A stretch of 64,000 nt of DNA from Alcanivorax quisquiliarum (GTDB lineage Bacteria > Pseudomonadota > Gammaproteobacteria > Pseudomonadales > Alcanivoracaceae): contig NZ_JALKII010000001.1 in assembly GCF_023051175.1 (NCBI RefSeq), positions 558,001 through 622,000 of the forward strand. Direction: 5' to 3'. The notes beneath the pieces were generated by a model. It did no database searches. It worked only from the letters and a program-made list of their open reading frames with translations, and was not told where the DNA came from. The position numbers were made by a program, and so were the translations under genes. Position 1 is the first letter of the stretch, and each line of letters begins with the position of its first letter. Below, in pieces: positions 25,119 to 33,859 of the stretch.

Positions 25119-26333
25119 TCAGCGATAATTCAGGCCCATTGCGGTTCGCACTTCCTCAAGCGTGGCACGGGCCGCCTCGCGTGCTTCTTCACAACCATCC
25201 GCGACGATACTGCGCACCAGATCAGGATCGCGTGCATGCTCCTCGGCGCGGCGCCGGATCGGCTCCAGCTCCGCCTGCACAGCGTCGATCACAGGCTTCT
25301 TGCAATCCAGGCAGCCGATGCCGGCCGTGGTGCAGCCTTCCCACACCCATTGCCGGGTCTGGTCGTCGGAATATACCTGGTGCAGCTGCCAGACCGGGCA
25401 GTGCTCGGGATTGCCCGGATCGGTGCGGCGCACTCGCGCCGGATCGGTGGGCATACGGCGAATTTTTTCATCGACACTATCTGGCTCTTCGCGCAGGCTG
25501 ATGAAGTTGCCGTAGGACTTGGACATCTTGTGCCCATCCAGGCCCGGCATTTTCGAAGCCGGCGTCAACAGCGCCTGCGGCTCCGGCAGGATCACCTTGC
25601 CGCCGCCCTCAAGATCACCCAACAGCCGCTCGCGATCGCCCAGGGTGATGTTCTGTTGCCCGAGCACCAGCGCACGCGCCGTCTCAAGCGCCTGCTCGTC
25701 ACCCTGCTCCTGATACTTGCGGCGGTGATCCTGATACACCCGCGCCTGCTTCTTGCCCATCTTGCGAATGGCAGCGGCAACGGCTTCCTCGAATCCCGGC
25801 TCGCGGCCGTACAGATGATTGAAGCGGCGGGCCACTTCTCGCGTAATCTCGATATGCGCCACCTGGTCTGCGCCCACCGGCACCTGGCCGGCGCGATACA
25901 TCAGGATGTCGGCCGACTGCAACAGCGGATAACCCAGAAATCCGTAAGTGGCGAGATCCTTTTCCTTGAGCTTTTCCTGCTGATCCTTGTAGGTCGGCAC
26001 ACGCTCCAGCCAGCCAAGCGGCGTCATCATGGACAACAGTAAATGCAGCTCCGCATGTTCCGGCACGCGCGATTGCACGAACAATGTCGCCGCACCGGGA
26101 TTGACGCCCGCCGCCAGCCAGTCGATGACCATTTCCCAGACCGCCTGCTCGATGGACTGCGGATGCTCGTATTCGGTGGTCAGTGCGTGCCAGTCGGCGA
26201 CAAAAAAGAAGCACTCGTATTCGTGCTGCAACCGTACCCAGTTTTTCAGCACCCCGTGGTAATGCCCCAGATGCAGGCGGCCGGTAGGCCGCATCCCGGA
26301 TAATACGCGCTGAGAGGAAACCACAGAGCTCAA
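25119..26333 (-). CDS. trpS: Tryptophanyl-tRNA synthetase (TTG start)
   Basis: A 404-residue class I aminoacyl-tRNA synthetase charging tRNA-Trp. HIGH-type motif is GRLHLGHYHG and the KMSKS loop is GHKMSKSYGNF. It is longer than the 334-residue E. coli enzyme, like the Pseudomonas type, with an insert and a C-terminal Cys pair (GCLDCKK). No ATG precedes the conserved start; TTG at 26333 has AGGAG exactly 6 nt upstream, so I take TTG as start (first residues LSSVVSSQRVLSGMRPTG). The frame is open for 78 more codons upstream, without a family match. Confidence 0.94.
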   Translation of the reverse strand: MSSVVSSQRVLSGMRPTGRLHLGHYHGVLKNWVRLQHEYECFFFVADWHALTTEYEHPQSIEQAVWEMVIDWLAAGVNPGAATLFVQSRVPEHAELHLLLSMMTPLGWLERVPTYKDQQEKLKEKDLATYGFLGYPLLQSADILMYRAGQVPVGADQVAHIEITREVARRFNHLYGREPGFEEAVAAAIRKMGKKQARVYQDHRRKYQEQGDEQALETARALVLGQQNITLGDRERLLGDLEGGGKVILPEPQALLTPASKMPGLDGHKMSKSYGNFISLREEPDSVDEKIRRMPTDPARVRRTDPGNPEHCPVWQLHQVYSDDQTRQWVWEGCTTAGIGCLDCKKPVIDAVQAELEPIRRRAEEHARDPDLVRSIVADGCEEAREAARATLEEVRTAMGLNYR

Positions 26334-26508
26334 GACAGACTCCTGAAACGACAACGATGGTACAGAAACGGACAACCCCGGCCGCCGGGCGGCAGGCGAT
26401 GGTGGCGCAAAACGGCAAGTATAGCGGCTCCGGTGGCCTGTGTTCCATGCAACAGTGGCCGCAACAGGCCCCATTGGCGGATAAATGAGCAAATCGCTGC
26501 AAGCTGGC

Positions 26509-27132
26509 TCAGAAGATGCTTTCCACTGGCCCCGCACCCTGCCGCACGACCTCTGGCCCGTCACCATCCACCAGCGAGATAACCGTGGTTTCCGTCAGGC
26601 CGCCGAAGCCGCCATCCAGGATCATGTCCACCTGGCCATCCAGCACATTGCGTATGTCCACCGGGTCGGTGAGCGGGTACTCATCACCCGGCAGTAACAG
26701 GGTAGACGTCATGATCGGCTCGCCATGCTCGGCCAGTAGCGCCTGACAGATGGCATGGTCCGGCACACGGATACCGATGGTGCGTTTCTTCGGGTGCATC
26801 AGCCGCCGTGGTACTTCGTGAGTGCCGCGCAAAATCCAGGTGTAGGCGCCCGGCGTGTGGGCCTTGAGCAGGCGGTAATCCGGGTTTTCTACCTTGGCGT
26901 ACAGCGCCAGCACAGAAAGATCCGCACACAACAGCGTGAACTCGTGCTTGTCATCAAGCCGCCGCAGCCTGATCAGGCGCTCCAGCGCGCTTTTCTCGCC
27001 AATACTGCAACCCAGCGCATAGGTGGTGTCTGTGGGGTAGGCGATCAACCCACCGCCGCGCAGCACCTCGACCGCCTCCCGCAGCAAACGAGGCTGGGGC
27101 GATACCGGATGAATATGTAATACCTTGGTCAT
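26509..27132 (-). CDS. yciO: YciO/Sua5/YrdC-family protein
   Basis: A 207-residue protein of the TsaC/Sua5 fold that binds ATP and RNA. It has the family signature GLIAYPTDTTYALGCSIGEKSAL and the nucleotide-pocket motif KRTIGIRVPDH. YciO proteins are paralogues of TsaC (threonylcarbamoyl-AMP synthase) but weak in that reaction. Position next to rnm and trpS/scpAB matches the yci neighbourhood of other gammaproteobacteria, which favours YciO over TsaC. Confidence 0.9.
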   Translation of the reverse strand: MTKVLHIHPVSPQPRLLREAVEVLRGGGLIAYPTDTTYALGCSIGEKSALERLIRLRRLDDKHEFTLLCADLSVLALYAKVENPDYRLLKAHTPGAYTWILRGTHEVPRRLMHPKKRTIGIRVPDHAICQALLAEHGEPIMTSTLLLPGDEYPLTDPVDIRNVLDGQVDMILDGGFGGLTETTVISLVDGDGPEVVRQGAGPVESIF

Positions 27133-27205
27133 GGCAGGCTGTCCCGGTCAGTGTCCGATCAGCGCATTGTAGTGTGCACAGCAATGCACCGCGAGCGCGG
27201 CGGCT

Positions 27206-28048
27206 TCACGCCGCCTGAAACAGTTCCCAGACAGGGCGCGCCTGCTCCGGCAGCGCCGGCAAGCGGCCCAACTCCAGCCAATATTGTGCTGGTGTGTGGA
27301 AGTCCGAACCGCCGGAGGCATACAGCGGGAAATCCCGCAAGCATTCGATCAGCAATGCCTGCTGGGCCGGGTTCAGGCGCGGCATTGCCACCTCAAGCCC
27401 CTGGCCACCTGCTGCGCAGAAATCGGCCAGCAGCTGGCGCAGCTTGCGGCGCGTCATGCCGTAGCGCACCGGATGCGCCAGCACCGCAACGCCACCCGCC
27501 GCACGCAGTGCCTGCACCGCCTCGTCCAGCGGCACCCACGGGGTGTTTACATAGGCAGACTGCCCTGCCTTGAGAAAACGATTGAAGGCATGTTGCTCGT
27601 CACGCACTCGCCCGCTGGCCACCAGCATGCGTGCAAACCACGGCCGGCCCGGTGCTGCCGTGCCCGCCAGGTCGGCCGCTCGCTGGTAGCTGCCGGCAAG
27701 CCCGGCGGCTTTGTCCAGCTTGCGCCCGATCAATTCCGCCCGGCGCACTCGCGCCTGCTGCTGTGCCGCCACCAGCGCCTGCAAGTCAGGGTGATCGGCC
27801 TGCATGTTCAAGCCGACAATATGCAGCTCGCGCCCGCTCCAGGTGCTGGAAATCTCGATGCCGGTAATCAGCTCGATTGCCGCCTCGGCCGCCGCCTGCT
27901 GCGCCTCCGGCAGCCCCGCCAGGGTGTCGTGATCGGTCAGTGCCAGCATCTCTACCCCGGCTGCCGCCGCGCGGGCCACCAGCTGCGACGGGCTGAGCGT
28001 GCCGTCGGAGGCGGTGCTGTGGCAGTGGAAGTCGTAACACGGTTGCAT
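27206..28048 (-). CDS. rnm: PHP-domain 5'-3' exonuclease (RNase AM/YciV)
   Basis: A 280-residue PHP-fold metallohydrolase. Metal motifs visible are FHCHSTASDGTLSP, ALTDHDTLAG, VLAHPVRYG and ASGGSDFHTP. The E. coli homologue (YciV/RNase AM) trims 5' ends of rRNAs and hydrolyses 3',5'-bisphosphonucleotides. It is the first gene of the minus-strand run rnm-yciO-trpS-scpA-scpB-rluB and is divergent from yciB; the 257-bp gap between them should hold both promoters. Confidence 0.92.
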   Translation of the reverse strand: MQPCYDFHCHSTASDGTLSPSQLVARAAAAGVEMLALTDHDTLAGLPEAQQAAAEAAIELITGIEISSTWSGRELHIVGLNMQADHPDLQALVAAQQQARVRRAELIGRKLDKAAGLAGSYQRAADLAGTAAPGRPWFARMLVASGRVRDEQHAFNRFLKAGQSAYVNTPWVPLDEAVQALRAAGGVAVLAHPVRYGMTRRKLRQLLADFCAAGGQGLEVAMPRLNPAQQALLIECLRDFPLYASGGSDFHTPAQYWLELGRLPALPEQARPVWELFQAA

Positions 28049-28305
28049 GCGTTGGTTCCGGTTGGTCGATCATCGAGAGCGCGACCGCTACGGCGGCCAT
28101 TATGCTGACAGGCGCGGCAGTATAGCACGGCATCGGGGCAGCACCCGGCGAGCGCGGGGCCGCGTCTGAAAAGCAGCGAGGAGAACCTGAATAGCGCCAC
28201 GACAGCATCCCGCCCCGCCGCCGCCCTCTGGCGCCCGGAGCGCCTTCGCTGTTCACCCCGAGAGGCATCCATTACCATCATTGCTTCGCAAGCTGGGATT
28301 CTGGC

Positions 28306-28932
28306 ATGAAAAAGCTGTTTGATTATCTGCCGGTGATTGTATTCTTCGGCCTTTACTTCGCGTCAGGCAGGGATATCTACCTTGCCACCTGGGGCATTCT
28401 CGGGGCCAGCGCCCTGCAAATCGCGGCGGGCTGGCTGATCTGGCGCAAGCTGGAGCGTATGCACCTGCTGGTGTTTGTGGTGACGCTGGTGTTCGGCGGG
28501 CTGACACTGCTGCTGCGTGATGAAATGTTCATCAAGTGGCGGCCCACCGTCATTTATGGCGTGCTGGCGCTGGCGCTGCTGATCGGCCTGTTCCTGCGCG
28601 AGCGCTCGCTGCTACAGCGCATGTGCGAGGCCATGATGATACGCGGGCTGGGCTATGTGGTGCAGCTGCAACCGCGTGACTGGATCACGCTGAACATCGC
28701 CTTCATTCTCTATTTTTCCTTGCTGGGCGGGCTGAATATTTATATCGCCTATGCGTTCAGCACCGACTTCTGGGTGAATTTCAAGCTGATCGGTTTTACC
28801 GTGCTGAACTTCGTGTTTTATATCGCGCTGTTTTTCTACGTTTATAACCGCCTGCCCGAGACTGACCGCCAGCGCCTGTTTCATGATCGCAGCGCGCGCC
28901 CGGCCGATCCCGGCGCAGATGATAGCGACTAG
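28306..28932 (+). CDS. yciB: Inner-membrane septation protein YciB
   Basis: A 208-residue integral membrane protein with five to six hydrophobic segments, starting [19 protein letters not shown] as YciB/IspZ proteins do. It has the loop QPRDWITLN and the ending FVYNRLPE-like segment. It is involved in cell-envelope integrity and septation. It is followed 19 bp later by yciI, as in many gammaproteobacteria. Confidence 0.95.
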   Translation: MKKLFDYLPVIVFFGLYFASGRDIYLATWGILGASALQIAAGWLIWRKLERMHLLVFVVTLVFGGLTLLLRDEMFIKWRPTVIYGVLALALLIGLFLRERSLLQRMCEAMMIRGLGYVVQLQPRDWITLNIAFILYFSLLGGLNIYIAYAFSTDFWVNFKLIGFTVLNFVFYIALFFYVYNRLPETDRQRLFHDRSARPADPGADDSD

Positions 28933-28951
28933 TTTTGTGGAGGCCAGAAAA

Positions 28952-29251
28952 ATGCTTTACGCCATCATCAGTGAAGATGTCTCCGGCTCACTGGAAAAAC
29001 GGCTTGCGGCGCGCCCCGAGCATGTGGCGCGCCTGAAGGCATTGCACAGCGCCGGCCGCCTGGAACTGGCCGGCCCGCACCCTGCCATGGATGCCGACGA
29101 CCCCGGCGACGCCGGCTATAGTGGCTCGCTGATCGTGGCAGAATTCTCCAGCCTGGAAGCCGCACGCCAGTGGGCTGAGGCGGATCCTTACGTCAGCGCC
29201 GGGGTATATGCCCGGGTGACGGTCAAGCCATTTCGTAAAGTTCTGCCTTGA
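28952..29251 (+). CDS. yciI: YciI-family protein
   Basis: A 99-residue ferredoxin-like-fold protein of the YCII superfamily. It begins [21 protein letters not shown] and has the conserved His in [11 protein letters not shown] and Asp in a GPHPAMD segment. The ATG at 28952 follows GAGG. The function is not established; YciI proteins are linked to intracellular small-molecule reactions. It is cotranscribed with yciB. Confidence 0.92.
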   Translation: MLYAIISEDVSGSLEKRLAARPEHVARLKALHSAGRLELAGPHPAMDADDPGDAGYSGSLIVAEFSSLEAARQWAEADPYVSAGVYARVTVKPFRKVLP

Positions 29252-29267
29252 TGTGACCTCCATCACG
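29252..29267 (+). promoter_or_regulatory. Near-consensus CRP/Vfr-type site
   Basis: TGTGA, six bases, TCACG: nine of ten core positions match the CRP consensus. It starts right after the yciI stop and 58 nt before the SH3-domain gene's ATG. This suggests a separate, possibly cAMP-responsive promoter for that gene. Confidence 0.35.
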
Positions 29268-29324
29268 ACCTGACCGAACTGCTTTTACCTACACTGCGCG
29301 CGCTCGCAAGGGGAGTCCGAATTC

Positions 29325-30011
29325 ATGCGCTTTCGTTTTTTCTTCAGCCTGGCCATCGCCACCATCCTGTTCAGTGCCGGCATGGCCGCACCCCGCCCGG
29401 CGCTGGCCGCCAGCGGCTGGATCGGAGATACCGTCTTTGTGCCGGTACGCGCTGGCGCCGGCAATGGTTTTCGTATTGTGCATCGCGGCTTGCGCTCCGG
29501 CACGCAGGTGCAAGTGCTGCAATGGGAACAAGGGGCTGATTGGGTGCAGATTCGCGTCGGCGATACCGAAGGATGGGTCGAAGCACAGTATGTCAGCCGC
29601 CAGCCCATCGCACGGGTGCAACTGGAACGTGCCGAGCAACGCACCCAGACACTGACCCGGGAACTGACACAGGTGCGCGAACAGCTTGCTGCCGTGAGCC
29701 AGGAGCGCGATCAGCTCAGCAGCCAGGCACAAGCGCTGGGCGCCGATCTGGATTCGCGCAATCAGGAGTTTGATCAATTGCAACAAGTCGCCGCCGATCC
29801 GTTGCGCCTGGATCAGGCAAACCGCAAGCTGAACGAAGATCTCAGCCTGCTGCGCACGGAGCTGGATCAGGTGAAGGCGGAAAACGCGATGCTGCGCAAC
29901 GACCGCACCTTTCAAGGCTGGCTGTTCGCACTGGCGACGGTATTTGGTGGCATGACGCTCGGCTGGTATTTCAAATCCCGCGCCAACCGGCAACGCACCA
30001 GCTGGGTGTAA
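29325..30011 (+). CDS. SH3-domain/coiled-coil membrane protein (TIGR04211, YgiM-like)
   Basis: A 228-residue exported protein with a signal peptide (ends near ALAASG, residue 29). It has a bacterial SH3 domain (VPVRAGAGNGFRIVHRGLRSGTQVQVL; EGWVEAQYV), a coiled coil of about 100 residues rich in Gln/Glu, and a C-terminal membrane helix (WLFALATVFGGMTLGWYF). This is the TIGR04211 layout, anchored in the inner membrane with the SH3 domain in the periplasm. Function is unknown. Confidence 0.9.
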   Translation: MRFRFFFSLAIATILFSAGMAAPRPALAASGWIGDTVFVPVRAGAGNGFRIVHRGLRSGTQVQVLQWEQGADWVQIRVGDTEGWVEAQYVSRQPIARVQLERAEQRTQTLTRELTQVREQLAAVSQERDQLSSQAQALGADLDSRNQEFDQLQQVAADPLRLDQANRKLNEDLSLLRTELDQVKAENAMLRNDRTFQGWLFALATVFGGMTLGWYFKSRANRQRTSWV

Positions 30012-30017
30012 CCAGGC

Positions 30018-30038
30018 AGCCCACCTTTGCGGTGGGCT
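30018..30038. terminator. Hairpin between convergent genes
   Basis: AGCCCACC-tttgc-GGTGGGCT lies between the SH3 gene stop and the convergent gene's stop codon. It could serve both strands, though a clear T tract is missing. Confidence 0.5.
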
Positions 30039-31242
30039 AGCGTAATCCGAACAGCGTCTCCACCCTGAGCACGATACCGGGCATGGTATTGAAGCCATGC
30101 TCCCGCGCCCACAGCAGATAAGGCTCCACTTCATAGAAGAACCAGGGCCGCCAGATATTGTGGCGATAGGTCACCGCGGCCCGGTAATTTTCCGCACGGG
30201 TTGTCGGCCGGGTATAGCCATCCACACTGATCAGATAACGCAACGCCTGGCGCTTGGTCAGCTCGACACCCAGCGCCGCGCTCTGCTGCAAATGCCAGCC
30301 GAGCCCTTCGTCGATATTTTCCTCACTGATTTCGGCAAAGCTTGTCAGACGAAAAAAACGATGGCGGCTCAGCGGGCGGTCAAAATTGAGAATGGTGCGG
30401 CTGCGAAATCCTTTCGGGTCACGCCAGTCAACCGATTCCTCGAACCGTGCCGACCAGTATTCGGTAAGTGCGTACTGCTGGCGATAACGAGCACGCCAGT
30501 ACAGCTTCAGCTGTGACCTCACGCCGACATCCATATCGATGTCCATATTGTCTGCGGTGCGCAACACCCACCGCACGCCAGCCCTGGCTGCGTTGCTGGC
30601 CTCGCCGGTCATTTCGGGGGCGCCCTGGAGGCCGGCGTTCTTGTCCTCGAAATCCTGCTCACTGGCAAAGATCAGGCTCAACCGGTGCTCGATGCCGGGC
30701 AAATGCACACGCACGCGAAAGCGCACATCGCTGTCATGCTCGCCGTTGTCCTGAAGCAATTGCGCGCCGACGATACGCACCGAGGTGCCGGCCACTTCGC
30801 GGGTCTGGTCGTCCGCATCACCAAACACCGCGTCCAGCCACTGGGTCGGCCAGCACAGGCCACGGGAAAAAGCATGGTGGGTGCGATCAATCCAGCGCAG
30901 TTGGTCGTTGGCCCAGGGGTCGCAATCCATCGGCACCCGATAAGCACCCTGCGGGCCGGTTTCCAGCAGCATCGAGCCATCCTCTTCCTCGACCCAGCCT
31001 TCCGGATCATGCAGAGGCAACTCTGTGGCAGGTTCGAGAATTTCGGGAAAGACCGCTGGCTCGGCCGGCTCACCAGACACGGCGGGCAGATCGGTTACTA
31101 ACGGTCGCTCCTCGGCTGCCGCCGCAGTGGCGCTTACCGCCCAGAGCAGGGCCAACCAAAGCCCCTGCCCCGATAACCTGCCGCGCCCCGTGCCCCCGGC
31201 ACGCGTTGCGCGAAGGCGCCTTCCCGTATTTAGCACTACCAC
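30037..31242 (-). CDS. Uncharacterised outer-membrane beta-barrel-like protein
   Basis: A 401-residue protein I do not recognise by family name. It has a signal peptide (WLALLWAVSATAAAAEE), a Pro/Glu-rich linker and a segment with CDPW and CWPTQWLDAVFG. The second half is made of alternating hydrophobic/polar strands (for example LYWRARYRQQYALTEYW) typical of a barrel. The start is GTG at 31242, just after GGCGAG, with another GTG two codons on; there is no nearby ATG. It is probably exported to the outer membrane. It is flanked by unrelated genes, so context gives no function. Confidence 0.7.
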   Translation of the reverse strand: MVVLNTGRRLRATRAGGTGRGRLSGQGLWLALLWAVSATAAAAEERPLVTDLPAVSGEPAEPAVFPEILEPATELPLHDPEGWVEEEDGSMLLETGPQGAYRVPMDCDPWANDQLRWIDRTHHAFSRGLCWPTQWLDAVFGDADDQTREVAGTSVRIVGAQLLQDNGEHDSDVRFRVRVHLPGIEHRLSLIFASEQDFEDKNAGLQGAPEMTGEASNAARAGVRWVLRTADNMDIDMDVGVRSQLKLYWRARYRQQYALTEYWSARFEESVDWRDPKGFRSRTILNFDRPLSRHRFFRLTSFAEISEENIDEGLGWHLQQSAALGVELTKRQALRYLISVDGYTRPTTRAENYRAAVTYRHNIWRPWFFYEVEPYLLWAREHGFNTMPGIVLRVETLFGLR

Positions 31243-31397
31243 TTACTCGCCGATAGAACGCTTACAGCATAAGCTGCGGCCGGAGCGCTCACCAGCCGGG
31301 GTTTGCAAAATCTGCGCCGCAGCACACTTGCCGGCGCAGATCGTTGCGTCAGCGCTGACGACCTATACAGGCCACCAGCACCATCGCACACGTTCGC

Positions 31398-32576
31398 TTA
31401 TAAAACCGCGCCGCTTTTCCGCAATGCCTCGATTGCCGCCTCATCAAAACCGGCTTCGGCCAGCACAGCCTCGCTATGTGCTCCCGGCTGGCCGCCCGCA
31501 AAGCGATAGCTCGGCGGTGTTTTCGAGAACTTGAAGGGCGACGCCACCTGGCGCTGCACGCCGTCGCCGGCCGGCACCTCCACAACCATGCCACGCGCTT
31601 CGAGCTGCGGGTGCTGTGCCGCTTCGGAAACACTGAGCACCGGCTCCACGCACGCATCCACCGCGGTGAAAATGGCCTGCCATTCGGCAAAATCTTTTTC
31701 TTTCATGGCCTCGCGAATTTCGGCCTTGAGTTCGGCCACAATCTCCGGCGCCATTGCCAGCCCTTTGCCGGCCAGGTGCGGCCGGCCAATCGCCTGGCAG
31801 AACTGCACGAAAAATTGCGGCTCAAGCCCGGCCACGGAAAACCATCTGCCGTCACGCGTCTCATAGCAATCGTAGAACGAACCGCCATTGAGCTGTGTGC
31901 GCTCCAGTTGCGGATCGTCGCCACCGATCAGCGCCTGCGGCGCTGTCAGCGCGTGCAGGCTGAAGGCCGCGTCGGTCATGGAAATGTCGATGTGCTGGCC
32001 TTCGCCGGTCTGCTGCCGATGAATCACCGCCGCCAGAATCGCCATCACGGCATGGCACGAGCCGCCGGCGATATCCGCGGCCTGCAAGGCCATGGGCGCC
32101 GGGCCACTGCCTTGCCGGCCGTTGTACGAGGTGACACCGGCGATGGCGAGATAGTTGAGGTCATGGCCTGCCCGATCCCGATACGGGCCATCCTGCCCGT
32201 ACCCCGTGATGGAACAATAAATCAGCCGGGGGTTGACGGCGCGCAACGCCTCATAACCGACCCCCAGGCGCTCCATGACCCCTGGGCGAAACTGCTCCAC
32301 CACGATGTCGTAATCCTGTACTAGCCGATGCACCACCTGCACCGCTTCCTGCCGTTTGAGATCCAGCGCCAGCGAGCGCTTGGAACGGTTCAGATAGCCG
32401 TGCACAGCCGAGATACCCTGATCCATCGGCGGCAACATGCGTACCATGTCCGGCCGGGTGGGAGATTCCACACGCAGCACATCGGCGCCGAGATCAGCCA
32501 GAATCAGGGTGCCGAACGGCCCCGGAAGCAAGGTGCTGAAATCCAGCACTTTAAGAGAAGAAAGCGGACCAGCCAT
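31398..32576 (-). CDS. Class III CoA-transferase/alpha-methylacyl-CoA racemase-like
   Basis: A 392-residue CaiB/BaiF-family protein. The racemase-type catalytic residues look present: the His-Asp in AGHDLNYLA, the Asp of LQAADIAGGS, and the Glu of FYDCYETRDGRW. This pattern fits alpha-methylacyl-CoA racemase, which epimerises 2-methyl-branched acyl-CoAs, and fits an alkane or branched-lipid degrader. A CoA-transferase is the alternative. It starts MAGPLSSLKVLDFSTLLPGP and is a single gene. Confidence 0.87.
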   Translation of the reverse strand: MAGPLSSLKVLDFSTLLPGPFGTLILADLGADVLRVESPTRPDMVRMLPPMDQGISAVHGYLNRSKRSLALDLKRQEAVQVVHRLVQDYDIVVEQFRPGVMERLGVGYEALRAVNPRLIYCSITGYGQDGPYRDRAGHDLNYLAIAGVTSYNGRQGSGPAPMALQAADIAGGSCHAVMAILAAVIHRQQTGEGQHIDISMTDAAFSLHALTAPQALIGGDDPQLERTQLNGGSFYDCYETRDGRWFSVAGLEPQFFVQFCQAIGRPHLAGKGLAMAPEIVAELKAEIREAMKEKDFAEWQAIFTAVDACVEPVLSVSEAAQHPQLEARGMVVEVPAGDGVQRQVASPFKFSKTPPSYRFAGGQPGAHSEAVLAEAGFDEAAIEALRKSGAVL

Positions 32577-32763
32577 GGAATATCCTTTACAGCGAATCAG
32601 ATGATGGAGGCAGCCAGCGCAGCTGCCGATCCAGCAGCATAAGGAGCTACGGCAAGCGCGCCAATGACAGCCCTGCTCAATTTCCTGACCGGAGCGACCA
32701 GCGGGTCGTTATCGCTCGGGACAGCCCATCGCTTTTCCGCTAGCATTGCCGCTCCGTGACTTA

Positions 32764-33663
32764 ATGTACAACTGTATGAACATCTGGCATTACATCCGTG
32801 CATCTCTCGTTCTGCTTGGCCTGACCCTGAATACACTGGTGCTGGCCTTCCCATTGTTCCTGATGGCGCTGGCGCGCTTCGTGATTCGCCATGAGCGAAC
32901 GCAGATCGCCCTTGCCCGTGGCCTAGTGCGTGTTGCCGAGAGCTGGATGTGGGTCAACAACACCCTGATCACACTGATCAGCCGCCCACACTGGCAGGTG
33001 GAAGGGCTCGAAGGGCTGGACAAGAACAGCTGGTATCTGGTCACCAGCAATCACCAGTCCTGGGCAGATATCCTGATTTTGCAAAAAGTATTCAACCGCC
33101 GCATCCCGATGCTCAAGTTCTTCCTCAAGCAAGAACTGATTCGCGTGCCGGTACTGGGGCTGGCCTGGTGGGCGCTGGATTTCCCGTTCATGCAGCGCCA
33201 CACCCGCGAGCAGATCGAGCGTAACCCGGCATTGAAAGGCAAGGATCTGGAAACCACGCGCAAAGCGTGCGAGAAGTTTGCCCACTTCCCCACCTCGGTG
33301 ATGAATTTCTTCGAAGGCACACGCTTCACCGCCGCCAAGCAGGCGCAGCAGCAATCGCCGTACCAGTACCTGCTCAAACCCAAGGCCGGCGGCACCGCCT
33401 TTGCGCTGGCAGCCATGGGCGGCAAGCTGGATACGCTGCTGGATGTGACCATCATTTATCCGCCGGCTGCCTCCCGCAACCTGCTGGCCTTTCTCGGCGG
33501 CGCCGTGAACCAGGTACAGGTAGTGATTTGGCAACGTGCGATCCCCGCCTGGACAGCCACCGGCGATTACGAGAACGATCCCGAGTTCCGTGCCCGCTTC
33601 CAGCAATGGGTGAGCGAGCTCTGGCAGGAAAAAGATGCGCTGCTGCAAGCTCGCATGAGCTGA
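32764..33663 (+). CDS. YihG-like 1-acylglycerol-phosphate acyltransferase
   Basis: A 299-residue membrane acyltransferase of the PlsC family, closest in pattern to E. coli YihG. It has an N-terminal membrane helix, the HX4D box in SNHQSWADILIL, LDFPFMQRHTREQ and the substrate box NFFEGTRFT, ending LWQEKDALLQARMS like YihG. It would acylate lysophosphatidic acid in the inner membrane. The start is uncertain: ATG 32764 and ATG 32776 are both possible, and neither has a good Shine-Dalgarno. Confidence 0.88.
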   Translation: MYNCMNIWHYIRASLVLLGLTLNTLVLAFPLFLMALARFVIRHERTQIALARGLVRVAESWMWVNNTLITLISRPHWQVEGLEGLDKNSWYLVTSNHQSWADILILQKVFNRRIPMLKFFLKQELIRVPVLGLAWWALDFPFMQRHTREQIERNPALKGKDLETTRKACEKFAHFPTSVMNFFEGTRFTAAKQAQQQSPYQYLLKPKAGGTAFALAAMGGKLDTLLDVTIIYPPAASRNLLAFLGGAVNQVQVVIWQRAIPAWTATGDYENDPEFRARFQQWVSELWQEKDALLQARMS

Positions 33664-33859
33664 TCCTGCGCGTCGGCACCCAGGTCCCGCTTTCACACTG
33701 CCGGCCAGGCTGGCTATGATGGCAGCCCCTGACGGGGCATCTGCACCGGGCGCCGTCACAGCGCCCCCGGTGGATGGAATCAGCTGGCCCGCACGACGGG
33801 CCAGAGCAGAACGCGACGACTTTACGGCGCCACGCCGGCGCCGATACCAGGGGATACCG

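Noticed and set aside
24116-25501. 461-codon open frame on the plus strand opposite scpA and trpS
   Set aside because: Ser/Arg-rich low-complexity translation, antisense to two certain genes; no Shine-Dalgarno and no family resemblance.
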